64,000 bases of DNA from Aquimarina sp. Aq78 (GTDB taxonomy: Bacteria; Bacteroidota; Bacteroidia; Flavobacteriales; Flavobacteriaceae), in NCBI RefSeq assembly GCF_900299525.1, contig NZ_OMKA01000003.1, positions 186,001-250,000 on the forward strand, read 5' to 3'. Made by a program: the position numbers and the translations under genes. Within the stretch, counting starts at the first letter, position 1; each line of letters begins with the position of its first letter. Positions 1-6,776 of the stretch are shown here, in pieces. Under the pieces are notes generated by a model, which was not told the origin of the DNA, ran no database searches, and saw only the letters and a program-made list of their open reading frames with translations.

Positions 1-2
1 AT

Positions 3-332
3 GCGAATGGCTATTTACTATTTGGATCTGATACACCTGCCATGAACAATCATGCCAATCCTCCAGGATATAATGGCTTTTTGGAGATGAAACATTGGAT
101 TGAAGCAGGGATTTCATTAGAAAAGATATTTATTGCTGCTACATTTAATAATGCAAATGCTTTTCATATAAATGACAAATATGGAACTATTGAAAAAGGT
201 AAAATAGCAAATTTATTAGTATTGAATCAAGATCCACTACATAATATATCAGCATATAATCAGATAAACTCAGTTATTGTACATGGCAAAAATCATTCAA
301 GAAACATGTTTTCTGCAAATCTATATGATTAG
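3..332 (+). CDS. Amidohydrolase family protein, C-terminal part (5' end outside window)
   Basis: The frame is open from the first bases of the window, so this is the tail of a gene that begins upstream. It contains LFGSDTP early on, which matches the late metal-site Asp of amidohydrolases. It ends with the usual TIEKGKIANLLVLNQDPL stretch and a VIVHGK strand, the small beta-sandwich that closes these enzymes. The ending resembles those of the two amidohydrolases at 25.8-30.5 kb. The substrate cannot be told from the tail. The family call is firm and the function is open. Confidence 0.8.
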   Translation, partial: ANGYLLFGSDTPAMNNHANPPGYNGFLEMKHWIEAGISLEKIFIAATFNNANAFHINDKYGTIEKGKIANLLVLNQDPLHNISAYNQINSVIVHGKNHSRNMFSANLYD

Positions 333-480
333 AATAATCACATAGTATTGACAAAAACAGAGAACCAAAAAAACGTTTTACAATAACGTCTCCTAAAGTT
401 CCTGTTATTTAAAGATTGTTTGAAGGTTTCTCATAAAACCCTGTGCTTTCCATCCTTTTTTTGAGAACTAAATTCTCAAA

Positions 481-509
481 CAACACAAATCATACACGAA
501 ACGCTAGCC
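481..509 (+). repeat. Copy of a cassette-end-like sequence
   Basis: CAAC..AAATCATACAC.AAACG.TAG is shared with 63609-63636, where it ends in GTTAGAC just before a new gene. Here the ending is GCTAGCC and it overlaps the stop codon of the - strand gene at 504-977. An 8-bp perfect inverted repeat (TTTGAGAA at 460-467, TTCTCAAA at 473-480) lies just before it. I read it as a remnant of the same repeat family. The resemblance is visible by eye; the origin is inferred. Confidence 0.45.
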
Positions 510-977
510 TTCATTATGACCAATACGAATACTTCTTGCTTTCTTTCGTTCTGCATCTCTAAACAATCTTCTTTCTCTTCTCTTTTGCTTTCGTGCTTGT
601 ATTTTATCTGGGGAGCCCCGTACAAGGTATATCATATAACCAATACTATTTCCTATACCAATTCCTATATAATGAGGGATGGCAAAAAAACCTTCAAATA
701 TTCGTCCAAAGGTAGTACCATGTTGTGCAGTGCACGCTCTGCCAATATAAGACATACGCCACCAGTGGCGTGTTGATTTCCCTTCGCTCCCATCCTTATA
801 CACTTCTGTTGCAGTTATATAAACACATTGCATGTGATGCCAAGGGGTGCATTTATTTACATTTTGAGTGCCTCTCTCGAAAAGTTGTACAGAAAGACTG
901 TCGTTTGTTTTTAGTACAGTATCCTGTGCTCTACTTTGCATGCAAACCAATAGCATAATGACAAACAATACCCTCAT
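504..977 (-). CDS. Hypothetical secreted protein, 157 aa
   Basis: I do not recognise the family. Residues 1-18 form a signal peptide (hydrophobic core, then SRAQ), so the product is probably exported. The middle holds three Cys (residues about 43, 51 and 82) and several His/Trp. A Gly/Ile-rich stretch (about 95-120) could be a membrane or hydrophobic segment, and the C-terminus is very basic (KQKRRERR), which would suit an inner-membrane or lipid-facing protein. Its last codons lie inside the repeat remnant at 481-509. Open frames on the other strand show no protein features. Confidence 0.6.
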   Translation of the reverse strand: MRVLFVIMLLVCMQSRAQDTVLKTNDSLSVQLFERGTQNVNKCTPWHHMQCVYITATEVYKDGSEGKSTRHWWRMSYIGRACTAQHGTTFGRIFEGFFAIPHYIGIGIGNSIGYMIYLVRGSPDKIQARKQKRRERRLFRDAERKKARSIRIGHNEG

Positions 978-1212
978 AACACTAAGGTACGGAATTCGAA
1001 TTAAAGGTGTTTCCTAGTCCAAAATGTAAACAGGAAACAAGAAGCCTGGTATAGCACCATGTATGATATCATAGTGGTTAAGTGATAACTCAATGGTTCT
1101 TGTATATTTGCTATGACATAATAATGTCGATGGTAAGGTAACGTTTTACTTTGCTACGACACATATTTATATCGTTGTGGCGTATTTAAGAAAAACCATC
1201 TGAATCAAAAAA

Positions 1213-1734
1213 ATGGCATATTTAGTCTTGGCATATCCCGAAATCAAAAAATCAGATTTTGATGTAATACAAAATTACCGAAAAGAAAATGACAAGCTTT
1301 TTTACAATGTGGTCGAGCCTCATTTTACTATTGTATTTCCTGTATTTGACCAAACGGAAACCGATTTTATAGCAGAAATTAAAAAACAAGCAGCAACATT
1401 TAATAATTTCGATTTTGTGCTGCGTTGTGCTACAATAAACAAAGATGCTTTCAACGAATATTTCCACACCTTCCTTGTACCAGATGAAGGGTATAGCAAT
1501 ATTGTCAAAATCCACGATAGACTTTATAGCGGAATACTAAAAGAAAACCATAGACTTGATCTGGATTTTATACCGCATATCGGAATCGGAAATTCGTTGA
1601 ACAAATTAGATTGTAAAAAAATGGTGGATCAATGGAACAAAGATGAGTTTGAAATCGGTGGAACGGTTAAAACGTTGACAATAGCAGAATATAAAAATAA
1701 TAACCTCCGGCAGATTGAGGAAATCAAGCTTTAA
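1213..1734 (+). CDS. 2H phosphoesterase / 2'-5' RNA ligase family protein
   Basis: This 173-aa protein has the two-histidine layout of the 2H phosphoesterase superfamily: EPHFTIVFP near residues 36-44 and FIPHIGIGN near 116-124. The first motif is a normal HxT. The second reads H-I-G, so the usual Thr/Ser is replaced by Gly, which is seen in some of the looser bacterial members. The fold normally acts on 2',3'-cyclic or 2'-5' phosphodiester bonds in the cytoplasm. It is a single gene with its own spacers on both sides. The substrate is unknown. Confidence 0.75.
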   Translation: MAYLVLAYPEIKKSDFDVIQNYRKENDKLFYNVVEPHFTIVFPVFDQTETDFIAEIKKQAATFNNFDFVLRCATINKDAFNEYFHTFLVPDEGYSNIVKIHDRLYSGILKENHRLDLDFIPHIGIGNSLNKLDCKKMVDQWNKDEFEIGGTVKTLTIAEYKNNNLRQIEEIKL

Positions 1735-1815
1735 GAAATAAGAAAAGTACACAGCAATATCTATATAAAACCATAGGTACGAAGCTAAAAATTCTTGTAC
1801 TCAAATACTACACTA

Positions 1816-2397
1816 ATGAATAAAGAAGAAATCATAAATATGATTGGTGAGAAGTATTCTCCTTTGACTTCGGCATGTAAATTAGAATTCTCAAATCATT
1901 CTAAAATATTGAAATTAAAAAAAGGAGATGCAATAGTAAAAGAAGGGCAATATTCTGATAAGGCCTTCTTTATTGTAAGGGGTTGTGCCAGGGCTTATTA
2001 TCTAAATGACGGGAAAGATATTACAGATTGGTTTGCTTTTGAAAAGGATTTTATTTGTGCTATCAATAGCTTTTTTCAGAACATTCCAAGCCCACATTAT
2101 ATAGAAGCGTTAGAAGAAACTTTACTATTAGAGGTTTCTAGAGATAACACCTTGAAATTATCTGATAAGTATCATGATTTTGAAAGATTAAGTAAAACGG
2201 TTGCGACTAAAACAATGTTAAAACTTCAGGCACGAATTGTATCTATACAGTTTCAATCTGCCGAACAAAAGTACCAAAGCATTTTATCTGCTTATCCAAA
2301 TATTACCCAAAGGATACCATTAACACATATTGCTTCCTTCCTGGGGATAACTCTTGAAACATTGAGTAGAATACGAAAACTTAATAGTCGAATTTGA
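1816..2397 (+). CDS. Crp/Fnr family transcriptional regulator (copy 1)
   Basis: A 193-aa regulator with an N-terminal cyclic-nucleotide-binding-type beta-barrel (FSNHSKILKLKKGDAIVKEGQ at about 25-45, FFIVRGCARAYY next) and a short C-terminal winged helix. I start it at the ATG at 1816 (MNKEE); the TTG at 1795 has no support. The recognition helix reads ETLSR (E181, S184, R185), the FNR-type E-x-x-S-R signature for TTGAT half-sites. No N-terminal Cys cluster for a 4Fe-4S centre is present, so it is not an oxygen sensor of FNR type. A perfect TTGAT-N4-ATCAA box overlaps its stop codon and precedes the monooxygenase gene, its likely target. Confidence 0.85.
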   Translation: MNKEEIINMIGEKYSPLTSACKLEFSNHSKILKLKKGDAIVKEGQYSDKAFFIVRGCARAYYLNDGKDITDWFAFEKDFICAINSFFQNIPSPHYIEALEETLLLEVSRDNTLKLSDKYHDFERLSKTVATKTMLKLQARIVSIQFQSAEQKYQSILSAYPNITQRIPLTHIASFLGITLETLSRIRKLNSRI

Positions 2398-2407
2398 TAT
2401 ATATCAA
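2394..2407 (+). promoter_or_regulatory. FNR-type operator TTGAT-ATAT-ATCAA
   Basis: This is a perfect 14-bp match to TTGATNNNNATCAA inside an 18-bp perfect palindrome (2392-2409). It overlaps the stop codon of the Crp/Fnr gene (2395-2397) and lies about 170 bp before the FAD monooxygenase. A second box sits in the same place after the second Crp/Fnr gene at 62263-62278. The palindrome is directly visible; binding by the neighbouring regulator is inferred from its ETLSR helix. Confidence 0.7.
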
Positions 2408-2575
2408 ATGAAAACTAATAATTAGAATAGACCTTTGTAAAAAATCGAAGGTGAAACAAATTTCTTACATATCTGGTTTTACAATACCCTCTTTTATTAC
2501 ACTCCATTTATACAGCCTTCTTTATAACCTTTTTGAAATAAAAGAGTACAGAAGGTTTACTATGAATACAAAATA

Positions 2576-3772
2576 ATGGCAAATAATATATCAATAATTG
2601 GAGGAGGAATAGGAGGATTAGTAACAGCATTATCCTTTGATAAATTAAACATTTCTTATAAATTATACGAAAGAGCAGCGTATTTAAAAGAAGTGGGAGC
2701 TGGAATATGGTTATCACCAAATGCTCTACAAGTATTAGAATGGATTAATCCTGCGCTATTAAAAGAAATTCAAGATTCTGGAAATAGTTTCAATCGAATT
2801 TTAGTAGCTGACCATAAATTAAAACCAATATCTGATTCTAATCAGGAGTTTATTCAAAAGACATTTGGGTATACCACAATGGCAATTCATAGAGGAAAAC
2901 TACAGCAAATTCTATACAAATACGTAGCACAAGAAAATATAGAACTAAATAAAACCTTCAAAGAATATTTCCAAAATAGTGACAAGTCACTAAAAATCAA
3001 TTTTACAGATGGGACTTCAATTCAGACAAAATCTATTATTGGTGCAGACGGTATTAATTCTAATGTAAGAAAACAATTATTTCCCAATAGTAAAATAAGA
3101 TATTCGGGGCAAACCTGCTGGAGAGGAATTTCAGATTACAACTTAAGTAGTGAACTAAAATCAGTTGGTTTTACGTTGTGGGGACAAAAATTTCAATTCG
3201 GAATATCTAAAATATCAGATGGAAAAGTATATTGGTTTGCTGTAAAATTGAGTGAACCTAATTTACAGGATGATAAAGAAAATCTAAAGAACCTATTAAC
3301 CAATATGTTTTCTGGATTTGATCCACTTGTTAACGAAGTGATTGAAAGCACACCAATTAACAAAATAATTAGAGGCGACCTTTCAGATTTAGAATTGTTA
3401 AAAAAATGGAGCATACAAAATATTTGCCTTGTTGGAGATGCAGCACACAGCATGACTCCTGATTTAGGTCAAGGTGGTGCGCAAGCAATTGAAGATGCTT
3501 TTTATGTATCTCATTTTATCAAAAAATCTAAAAGTGTAGCAACTGCATACGAGGATTTTTATAGCTATAGAAAATCGAAAGTCGAAAAATTAGTTAAACA
3601 ATCCAGAATTACATCAAAAATTGCAATAACGAATAGATTTATTGAAATCATTAGAAATTTCACACTAAAACATACACCAGAAAAGTATATGCAAAAACAG
3701 ATGGTCGAATTGTATACACTAGATAAGACTATTACCAAAAATCGAAAAACTGAAGGATCGAAAGTATGCTAA
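2576..3772 (+). CDS. FAD-dependent monooxygenase (salicylate-hydroxylase/TetX-like class A)
   Basis: A 398-aa class A flavin monooxygenase, which would use NAD(P)H and O2 to hydroxylate a small, often aromatic, substrate in the cytoplasm. The Rossmann motif is at the start (IIGGGIGG, residues 7-14) with the ribose-binding Glu of YERA at about 33. The DG motif region (IIGADGINSNVRK) is near 155, and the GD box (CLVGDAAHSMTPDLGQGG) near 285-302. Length is normal. The stop overlaps the start of the next gene by 7 bp, so the two are co-transcribed. A Crp/Fnr gene and its predicted operator lie just upstream. The substrate cannot be named. Confidence 0.88.
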   Translation: MANNISIIGGGIGGLVTALSFDKLNISYKLYERAAYLKEVGAGIWLSPNALQVLEWINPALLKEIQDSGNSFNRILVADHKLKPISDSNQEFIQKTFGYTTMAIHRGKLQQILYKYVAQENIELNKTFKEYFQNSDKSLKINFTDGTSIQTKSIIGADGINSNVRKQLFPNSKIRYSGQTCWRGISDYNLSSELKSVGFTLWGQKFQFGISKISDGKVYWFAVKLSEPNLQDDKENLKNLLTNMFSGFDPLVNEVIESTPINKIIRGDLSDLELLKKWSIQNICLVGDAAHSMTPDLGQGGAQAIEDAFYVSHFIKKSKSVATAYEDFYSYRKSKVEKLVKQSRITSKIAITNRFIEIIRNFTLKHTPEKYMQKQMVELYTLDKTITKNRKTEGSKVC

Positions 3773-4185
3773 AACTTGGAGGATATTTAAATATAGGAAT
3801 AGCAATTGCCCACCTAATTGGTATGTTTTGGCTCGAAGAGGTCTTTAAAATTTTTGGAATTGAGGAAAAAATGGCAGAATTGTCACAAATTCATTTTTCC
3901 ATTCCGTATTTAACAACTCTTTTGGTTGCAACGGTATTTTTTATGTTTGGATTATACGGACTTTCGGCTAGTGGTACATTTAAAAAACTACCATTTTTGA
4001 AAATTGGAATATTTCTAATAGCAGTAATTTATCTATTGCGAGGGATTACAGAGTTGGTGTATTCTGTGTTGAATGATTTTTTTCCAACTATGGGAATTTT
4101 GGCAACGCTAATAGGACTTCTATATTTTTTGGGTGGATTGAAAAAATGGAAGGTAAAAAAGAAAAACAAACAAATAACAGTTTAA
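3766..4185 (+). CDS. Small four-helix membrane protein in operon with the monooxygenase
   Basis: A 139-aa protein with four predicted membrane helices (about residues 4-24, 47-68, 78-98, 109-126) and a basic C-terminal tail (KKWKVKKKNKQ). It starts within the last codons of the FAD monooxygenase (ATG in gtATGctaaa), so translation is probably coupled. I do not recognise a named family; the size and helix pattern resemble DoxX-like or DUF-type small integral proteins. It may help move or sense the monooxygenase substrate, but that rests on position only. Confidence 0.7.
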   Translation: MLKLGGYLNIGIAIAHLIGMFWLEEVFKIFGIEEKMAELSQIHFSIPYLTTLLVATVFFMFGLYGLSASGTFKKLPFLKIGIFLIAVIYLLRGITELVYSVLNDFFPTMGILATLIGLLYFLGGLKKWKVKKKNKQITV

Positions 4186-4255
4186 AATAAACTCAGTAAC
4201 AAATAGTGCAATTGAAATACTAATTACAAAAACAATAAATATAAATAGTATCACT

Positions 4256-4432
4256 AAAAAAAAATCATTAATTCTATTATCAATCGGCTTACTACTAATT
4301 GCATTCACACAAATATTTTCTCACTATGCAGAATTATCTGATCTAGCCAAAGGCTCATTTACAGGCATCGGAATAGGAATACTACTAATCGCATTAACGC
4401 TTGGGAGATTTAAATCTGCACACTCTAACTAA
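4256..4432 (+). pseudogene. Small two-helix membrane ORF without a normal start codon
   Basis: An open frame encodes KKKSLILLSIGLLLIAFTQ, then a polar turn and a second hydrophobic Gly/Ile-rich helix, ending SAHSN at TAA (4430-4432). It looks like a real protein: a Lys-rich start, two membrane helices and balanced codons. No ATG, GTG or TTG lies in frame between the stop of the previous gene and the first helix; the frame simply runs back through ATA/ACA codons. Either the start was lost and this is a remnant, or a rare start (ATT/ATA) is used. It fills much of the 352-bp gap between genes here. Confidence 0.45.
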
Positions 4433-4445
4433 AAGATTTGACGAG

Positions 4446-4499
4446 AAAAGATTTATTATTTTAGTACCCATGTAGAAGAAATATAGTTACCGTGGTAAC
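4446..4499 (+). repeat. Dispersed ~55-bp intergenic repeat, copy A
   Basis: AAAAGATTTATTATTTTAG, then TACCCAT..A.AAGAAATATAG and GTTACCGTGGTAAC. Copies B (6687-6741) and C (61584-61638) share the whole stretch with few changes. All three precede unrelated genes. The right part holds an inverted repeat (GTTACC/GGTAAC), and the left part holds TATTTTAG, one base off the TAnnTTTG promoter box. In copies A and B the repeat ends 11 bp before the GTT boundary of the next cassette-like gene, so it is probably the 3' half of a larger element. Confidence 0.65.
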
Positions 4500-4510
4500 C
4501 ATATAGAATT

Positions 4511-4536
4511 GTTATCAACAAACGAAAAATAAAATT
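4511..4536 (+). repeat. Cassette-like 5' boundary before the gene at 4537
   Basis: GTTATCAACAAACGAAAAA runs up to the ATG. It matches GTTAACAACAAGCGAAAAA before the next gene (5425) and, more loosely, GTTGGCCACAAG (6753) and GTTAGACACAAG (63630). The preceding AATTGTTATCAAC is the exact reverse complement of GTTGATAACAATT at 5362-5374, so the 4537 gene is flanked by a 13-bp perfect inverted repeat. See the findings for the integron-like reading. Confidence 0.55.
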
Positions 4537-5358
4537 ATGAAGTTGACTTTAATAGTCCTTAATTTATTGATTTGGAATAATATTTCCTATGGACAAACAG
4601 AGGATAAAGTATTAGCAGAAGCATATTTGTTGTATAACTCCGAGAAAGCATCTTGGAATGGAACTGACATATTCTTAGAGCGATTTCCGGAAAAAAGAAA
4701 CCTAATTGGTGGGTATTTTTCCTATTCAGAAAACGATTCTCATAATTGTATTTTCTTTGATCAAAATGAGATTCCAGAAGTACTTGCAAAAATTACATTT
4801 GACGAAAGTTTTAATGTAACAAAAGCCGTTGTTGATACAGTAAAAAGAAAGTTCAATAATTATGAAATGGATTTATTTCAAATTCGAAAAAATGCTTTAG
4901 CAGAAATAAATACGGACAATGATTTATTCAAGCAATATAATAATACTAACTTAAATCCTATTCCAATTATTAGCGGAAAAGACAAGAAAGTTTTTGTTTT
5001 AACGGGACCTACAATATCAGGAGTTGTCGTTTTAGGAAATGATTATTTATTGACTTTTGACAAGAACAATAATCTTAAAGAGAAAAAGTCATTGCATAAG
5101 AATATAATTCCTATTGAATATGATGACAAAACTAAGGATGCTGTTACTATGCATAGTCATTTAAAAACTACTGGAAATTTAATTACATCCACAGACTTGT
5201 GTACAATAATGCTTTATGAAAAATATGCAAATTGGAAACAACACATTGTAATCTCTAAAAAGAATGTTTCTTTATGGGATTGCAAAAAGGATAAATTAGT
5301 CGTTATGACAAGAAAAGCTTGGGAAAAAATCTCAGAGCATCAAAATAAAAAGAAATAA
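4537..5358 (+). CDS. Secreted protein with a possible JAB/MPN-like metal motif
   Basis: 273 aa with a signal peptide (residues 1-19, cleavage after SYG). I do not recognise it as a whole. The C-terminal half (about 150-255) has alternating strands and the sequence MHSHLKTTGNLITSTDLCT, with H206, H208, S218 and D220. This recalls the JAMM pattern H-x-H-x(7)-S-x(2)-D, but the spacings are off (nine residues to the Ser, one between Ser and Asp). An exported peptidase or toxin-like role is possible but unproven. It is a single gene in a cassette-like slot, between the boundary at 4511 and the stem-loop at 5362. Confidence 0.6.
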   Translation: MKLTLIVLNLLIWNNISYGQTEDKVLAEAYLLYNSEKASWNGTDIFLERFPEKRNLIGGYFSYSENDSHNCIFFDQNEIPEVLAKITFDESFNVTKAVVDTVKRKFNNYEMDLFQIRKNALAEINTDNDLFKQYNNTNLNPIPIISGKDKKVFVLTGPTISGVVVLGNDYLLTFDKNNNLKEKKSLHKNIIPIEYDDKTKDAVTMHSHLKTTGNLITSTDLCTIMLYEKYANWKQHIVISKKNVSLWDCKKDKLVVMTRKAWEKISEHQNKKK

Positions 5359-5361
5359 TCA

Positions 5362-5433
5362 GTTGATAACAATTTGTATAGTGCATATGCACCCTTCGGG
5401 ATGCAAACGCAACATACAAGAGACGTTAACAAC
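5362..5433 (+). repeat. 72-bp stem-loop element with TTCG tetraloop (attC-like)
   Basis: The ends pair: GTTGATAAC with GTTAACAAC, then TTGTAT with ATACAA, and at the centre TGCACCC-TTCG-GGATGCA with one mismatch. This gives a long interrupted hairpin capped by a C(TTCG)G loop, starting 3 bp after the stop codon. The right end leads straight into the next start codon 23 nt from GTTAAC. Size, interruptions and placement are like an integron attC site. It could also act as a terminator, though no T-run follows. Confidence 0.55.
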
Positions 5434-5447
5434 AAGCGAAAAAGACA

Positions 5448-5981
5448 ATGCAAGATTATATTGATTTAGCAGAAAAGAATGGGGTTATACTCTTAGCCAA
5501 TGGAAAATGTCAATTTTGCGGAGCTAATACAAAAAGAGGAATTCATGAATGTTTAGAAATTTTTAATCTCGGATTTCAAAATATTGATTTTTCAAACATT
5601 GAAAATCATTCCTACAGATTTCTAATTGTTGACGCACACACATTACAACACCCAGAAATTCATGGTAGATGGAGTAATCATTTTCATCTTTCGAGATTGC
5701 ATTTGGTTTTTAACTACAACGTTAAATGGACTTATGATTTATCACCTAAGTTGAGTGATTATCTGAATACATACAAAGTTCATAAACAAGATGAATATTT
5801 AAATCCTCCAAAAACTCTTGAAAGAGGAAACATAACTACAACTGATATTATAGAAAATTCGACCAATGAAACAGAATGCAAAAGCATAATAAAAAATTGG
5901 GCCTTGGAGGTTTATAATAGTTGGAATACTCATCATAGCATAGTAGACAATATTGCAAAAGGGTTTTTAAATCAGAAATAA
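5448..5981 (+). CDS. DUF5946-like protein with Cys/His cluster
   Basis: 177 aa, cytoplasmic, no membrane helix. The N-terminus has CQFCGA (C21, C24) and HEC (H33, C35), which would form a zinc knuckle. The core has the striking run DAHTLQHPEIHG (62-73) followed by H78 and H80 (NHFHLSRLHL), a pattern I associate with DUF5946. The His-rich core suggests a metal site. The biochemical role is unknown. It sits between two stem-loop elements as a single gene, with its ATG 23 nt after a GTTAACAACAAG boundary. Confidence 0.65.
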   Translation: MQDYIDLAEKNGVILLANGKCQFCGANTKRGIHECLEIFNLGFQNIDFSNIENHSYRFLIVDAHTLQHPEIHGRWSNHFHLSRLHLVFNYNVKWTYDLSPKLSDYLNTYKVHKQDEYLNPPKTLERGNITTTDIIENSTNETECKSIIKNWALEVYNSWNTHHSIVDNIAKGFLNQK

Positions 5982-6010
5982 TGAAAAGTAATAACCGCTA
6001 GTATTGTATA

Positions 6011-6034
6011 AAACAACAGGGTATCCAGTTGTTT
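6011..6034 (+). repeat. Short hairpin before the YdeI-like gene
   Basis: AAACAAC and GTTGTTT form a 7-bp perfect stem around a 10-nt loop, preceded by CGCTAGTATTGTATA. The 3' arm supplies a GTT 24-27 nt before the ATG at 6055, the same distance as at the other cassette-like boundaries. It is likely a shortened member of the spacer elements. The upstream TTG at 6004 lies in the element, which argues for the ATG at 6055 as the real start. Confidence 0.4.
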
Positions 6035-6054
6035 ACGATGTAAACATTAAGAAA

Positions 6055-6621
6055 ATGAATACTATATCAACTAAATATTTTATTGACAGGAAAGAATGGA
6101 GAAAATGGCTAGAAACTAATTTTGAGGCCAAAGATGACATTTGGTTAGAATATCCTCTTAAAAAGACAGGAAAAAAAAGAATCCTATATAATGATGCTGT
6201 TGAAGAGGCTCTTTGTTTTGGTTGGATAGATAGTACTGTCAAATCATTAAATGAAGAAACCACTATTCAAAGGTTTAGCAAAAGGAGAAAAAACGCTACG
6301 TTTTCTCAACCAAATAAAGAACGCTTGAAATGGCTTTTTGAAAACAACATGATTCATAAGTCAATTAAGAATGATGTCTTTAAAATAATTCAACAGGAAT
6401 TTATTTTTTCAGAAGATATAATCAAACGAATTCAAGTAGATAAAGAGGTTTGGAGTAATTATCAAAGTTTTTCAGAATCTTATAAACGAATTAGAATTGC
6501 ATACATTGACAGTTCAAGAAAAAGACCAGAGGAATTTGAAAAGCGAATTTCAAATTTTATTAATAAAACAAGAGATAATAAGCTAATAAAAGGGTTTGGC
6601 GGAATTAATAAATATTATTAA
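6055..6621 (+). CDS. YdeI/OmpD-associated family protein (copy 1)
   Basis: 188 aa from the ATG at 6055 (MNTISTKYF). It has the family core: WRKWLETNF near 14-23, IWLEY, then EEALCFGWIDSTVK (about 49-62) and RFSKRRKNATFS. The C-terminal half is helical and basic, with FSESYKRIRIAYI. The family (YdeI, 'bacteriocin-protection' annotations) is small and cytoplasmic, with no known reaction. A second, more distant copy is at 20681-21256. This one sits in the cassette-like array and the other does not. Confidence 0.8.
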   Translation: MNTISTKYFIDRKEWRKWLETNFEAKDDIWLEYPLKKTGKKRILYNDAVEEALCFGWIDSTVKSLNEETTIQRFSKRRKNATFSQPNKERLKWLFENNMIHKSIKNDVFKIIQQEFIFSEDIIKRIQVDKEVWSNYQSFSESYKRIRIAYIDSSRKRPEEFEKRISNFINKTRDNKLIKGFGGINKYY

Positions 6622-6636
6622 AATAAAAAAACAATT

Positions 6637-6758
6637 GCTAACAATATACATACCCAACAGAATCAGAAGGCACCTCTTAAAAAGTTAAAAGATTTACTAT
6701 TTTAGCTACCCATATAAAAGAAATATGAGTATCGTGGTAACTATATATAATTGTTGGC
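6637..6758 (+). repeat. Cassette-end-like element with long-range inverted ends
   Basis: GCTAACAAT (6637-6645) pairs with ATTGTTGGC (6750-6758) with one mismatch, and ATATA/TATAT tracts follow inwards. Copy B of the 55-bp repeat (6687-6741) lies inside. GTTGGCCACAAG then leads to the start codon at 6777. The left end begins 16 bp after the preceding stop. The same design is seen at 5362-5433, so I treat both as one class of spacer element with different interiors. Confidence 0.5.
6687..6741 (+). repeat. Dispersed ~55-bp intergenic repeat, copy B
   Basis: Same sequence as copy A (4446-4499) with scattered changes: AAAAGATTTACTATTTTAG, CTACCCATATAAAAGAAATA, ending CGTGGTAAC. The GTTACC arm of the inner inverted repeat is mutated here (GAGTATC), so pairing is weaker than in copy A. 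It ends 11 bp before ATTGTTGGC, as copy A ends 11 bp before GTTATCAAC. Confidence 0.65.
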
Positions 6759-6776
6759 CACAAGTACAAAATAAAA

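Noticed and set aside
516-958. Two overlapping + strand open frames opposite the 504-977 gene
   Set aside because: They lack signal, domain or ribosome-site evidence and consist of Cys/Ser/Tyr-rich antisense sequence; the - strand gene has a clear signal peptide.
1062-1073. 12-bp palindrome TATGATATCATA upstream of the 2H gene
   Set aside because: Expected by chance at this base composition and not repeated elsewhere in the window.
2508-2720. - strand frame (70 aa) across the start of the FAD monooxygenase
   Set aside because: Leu/Ile-rich antisense of the Rossmann region; it would cover the promoter and start of a certain gene.
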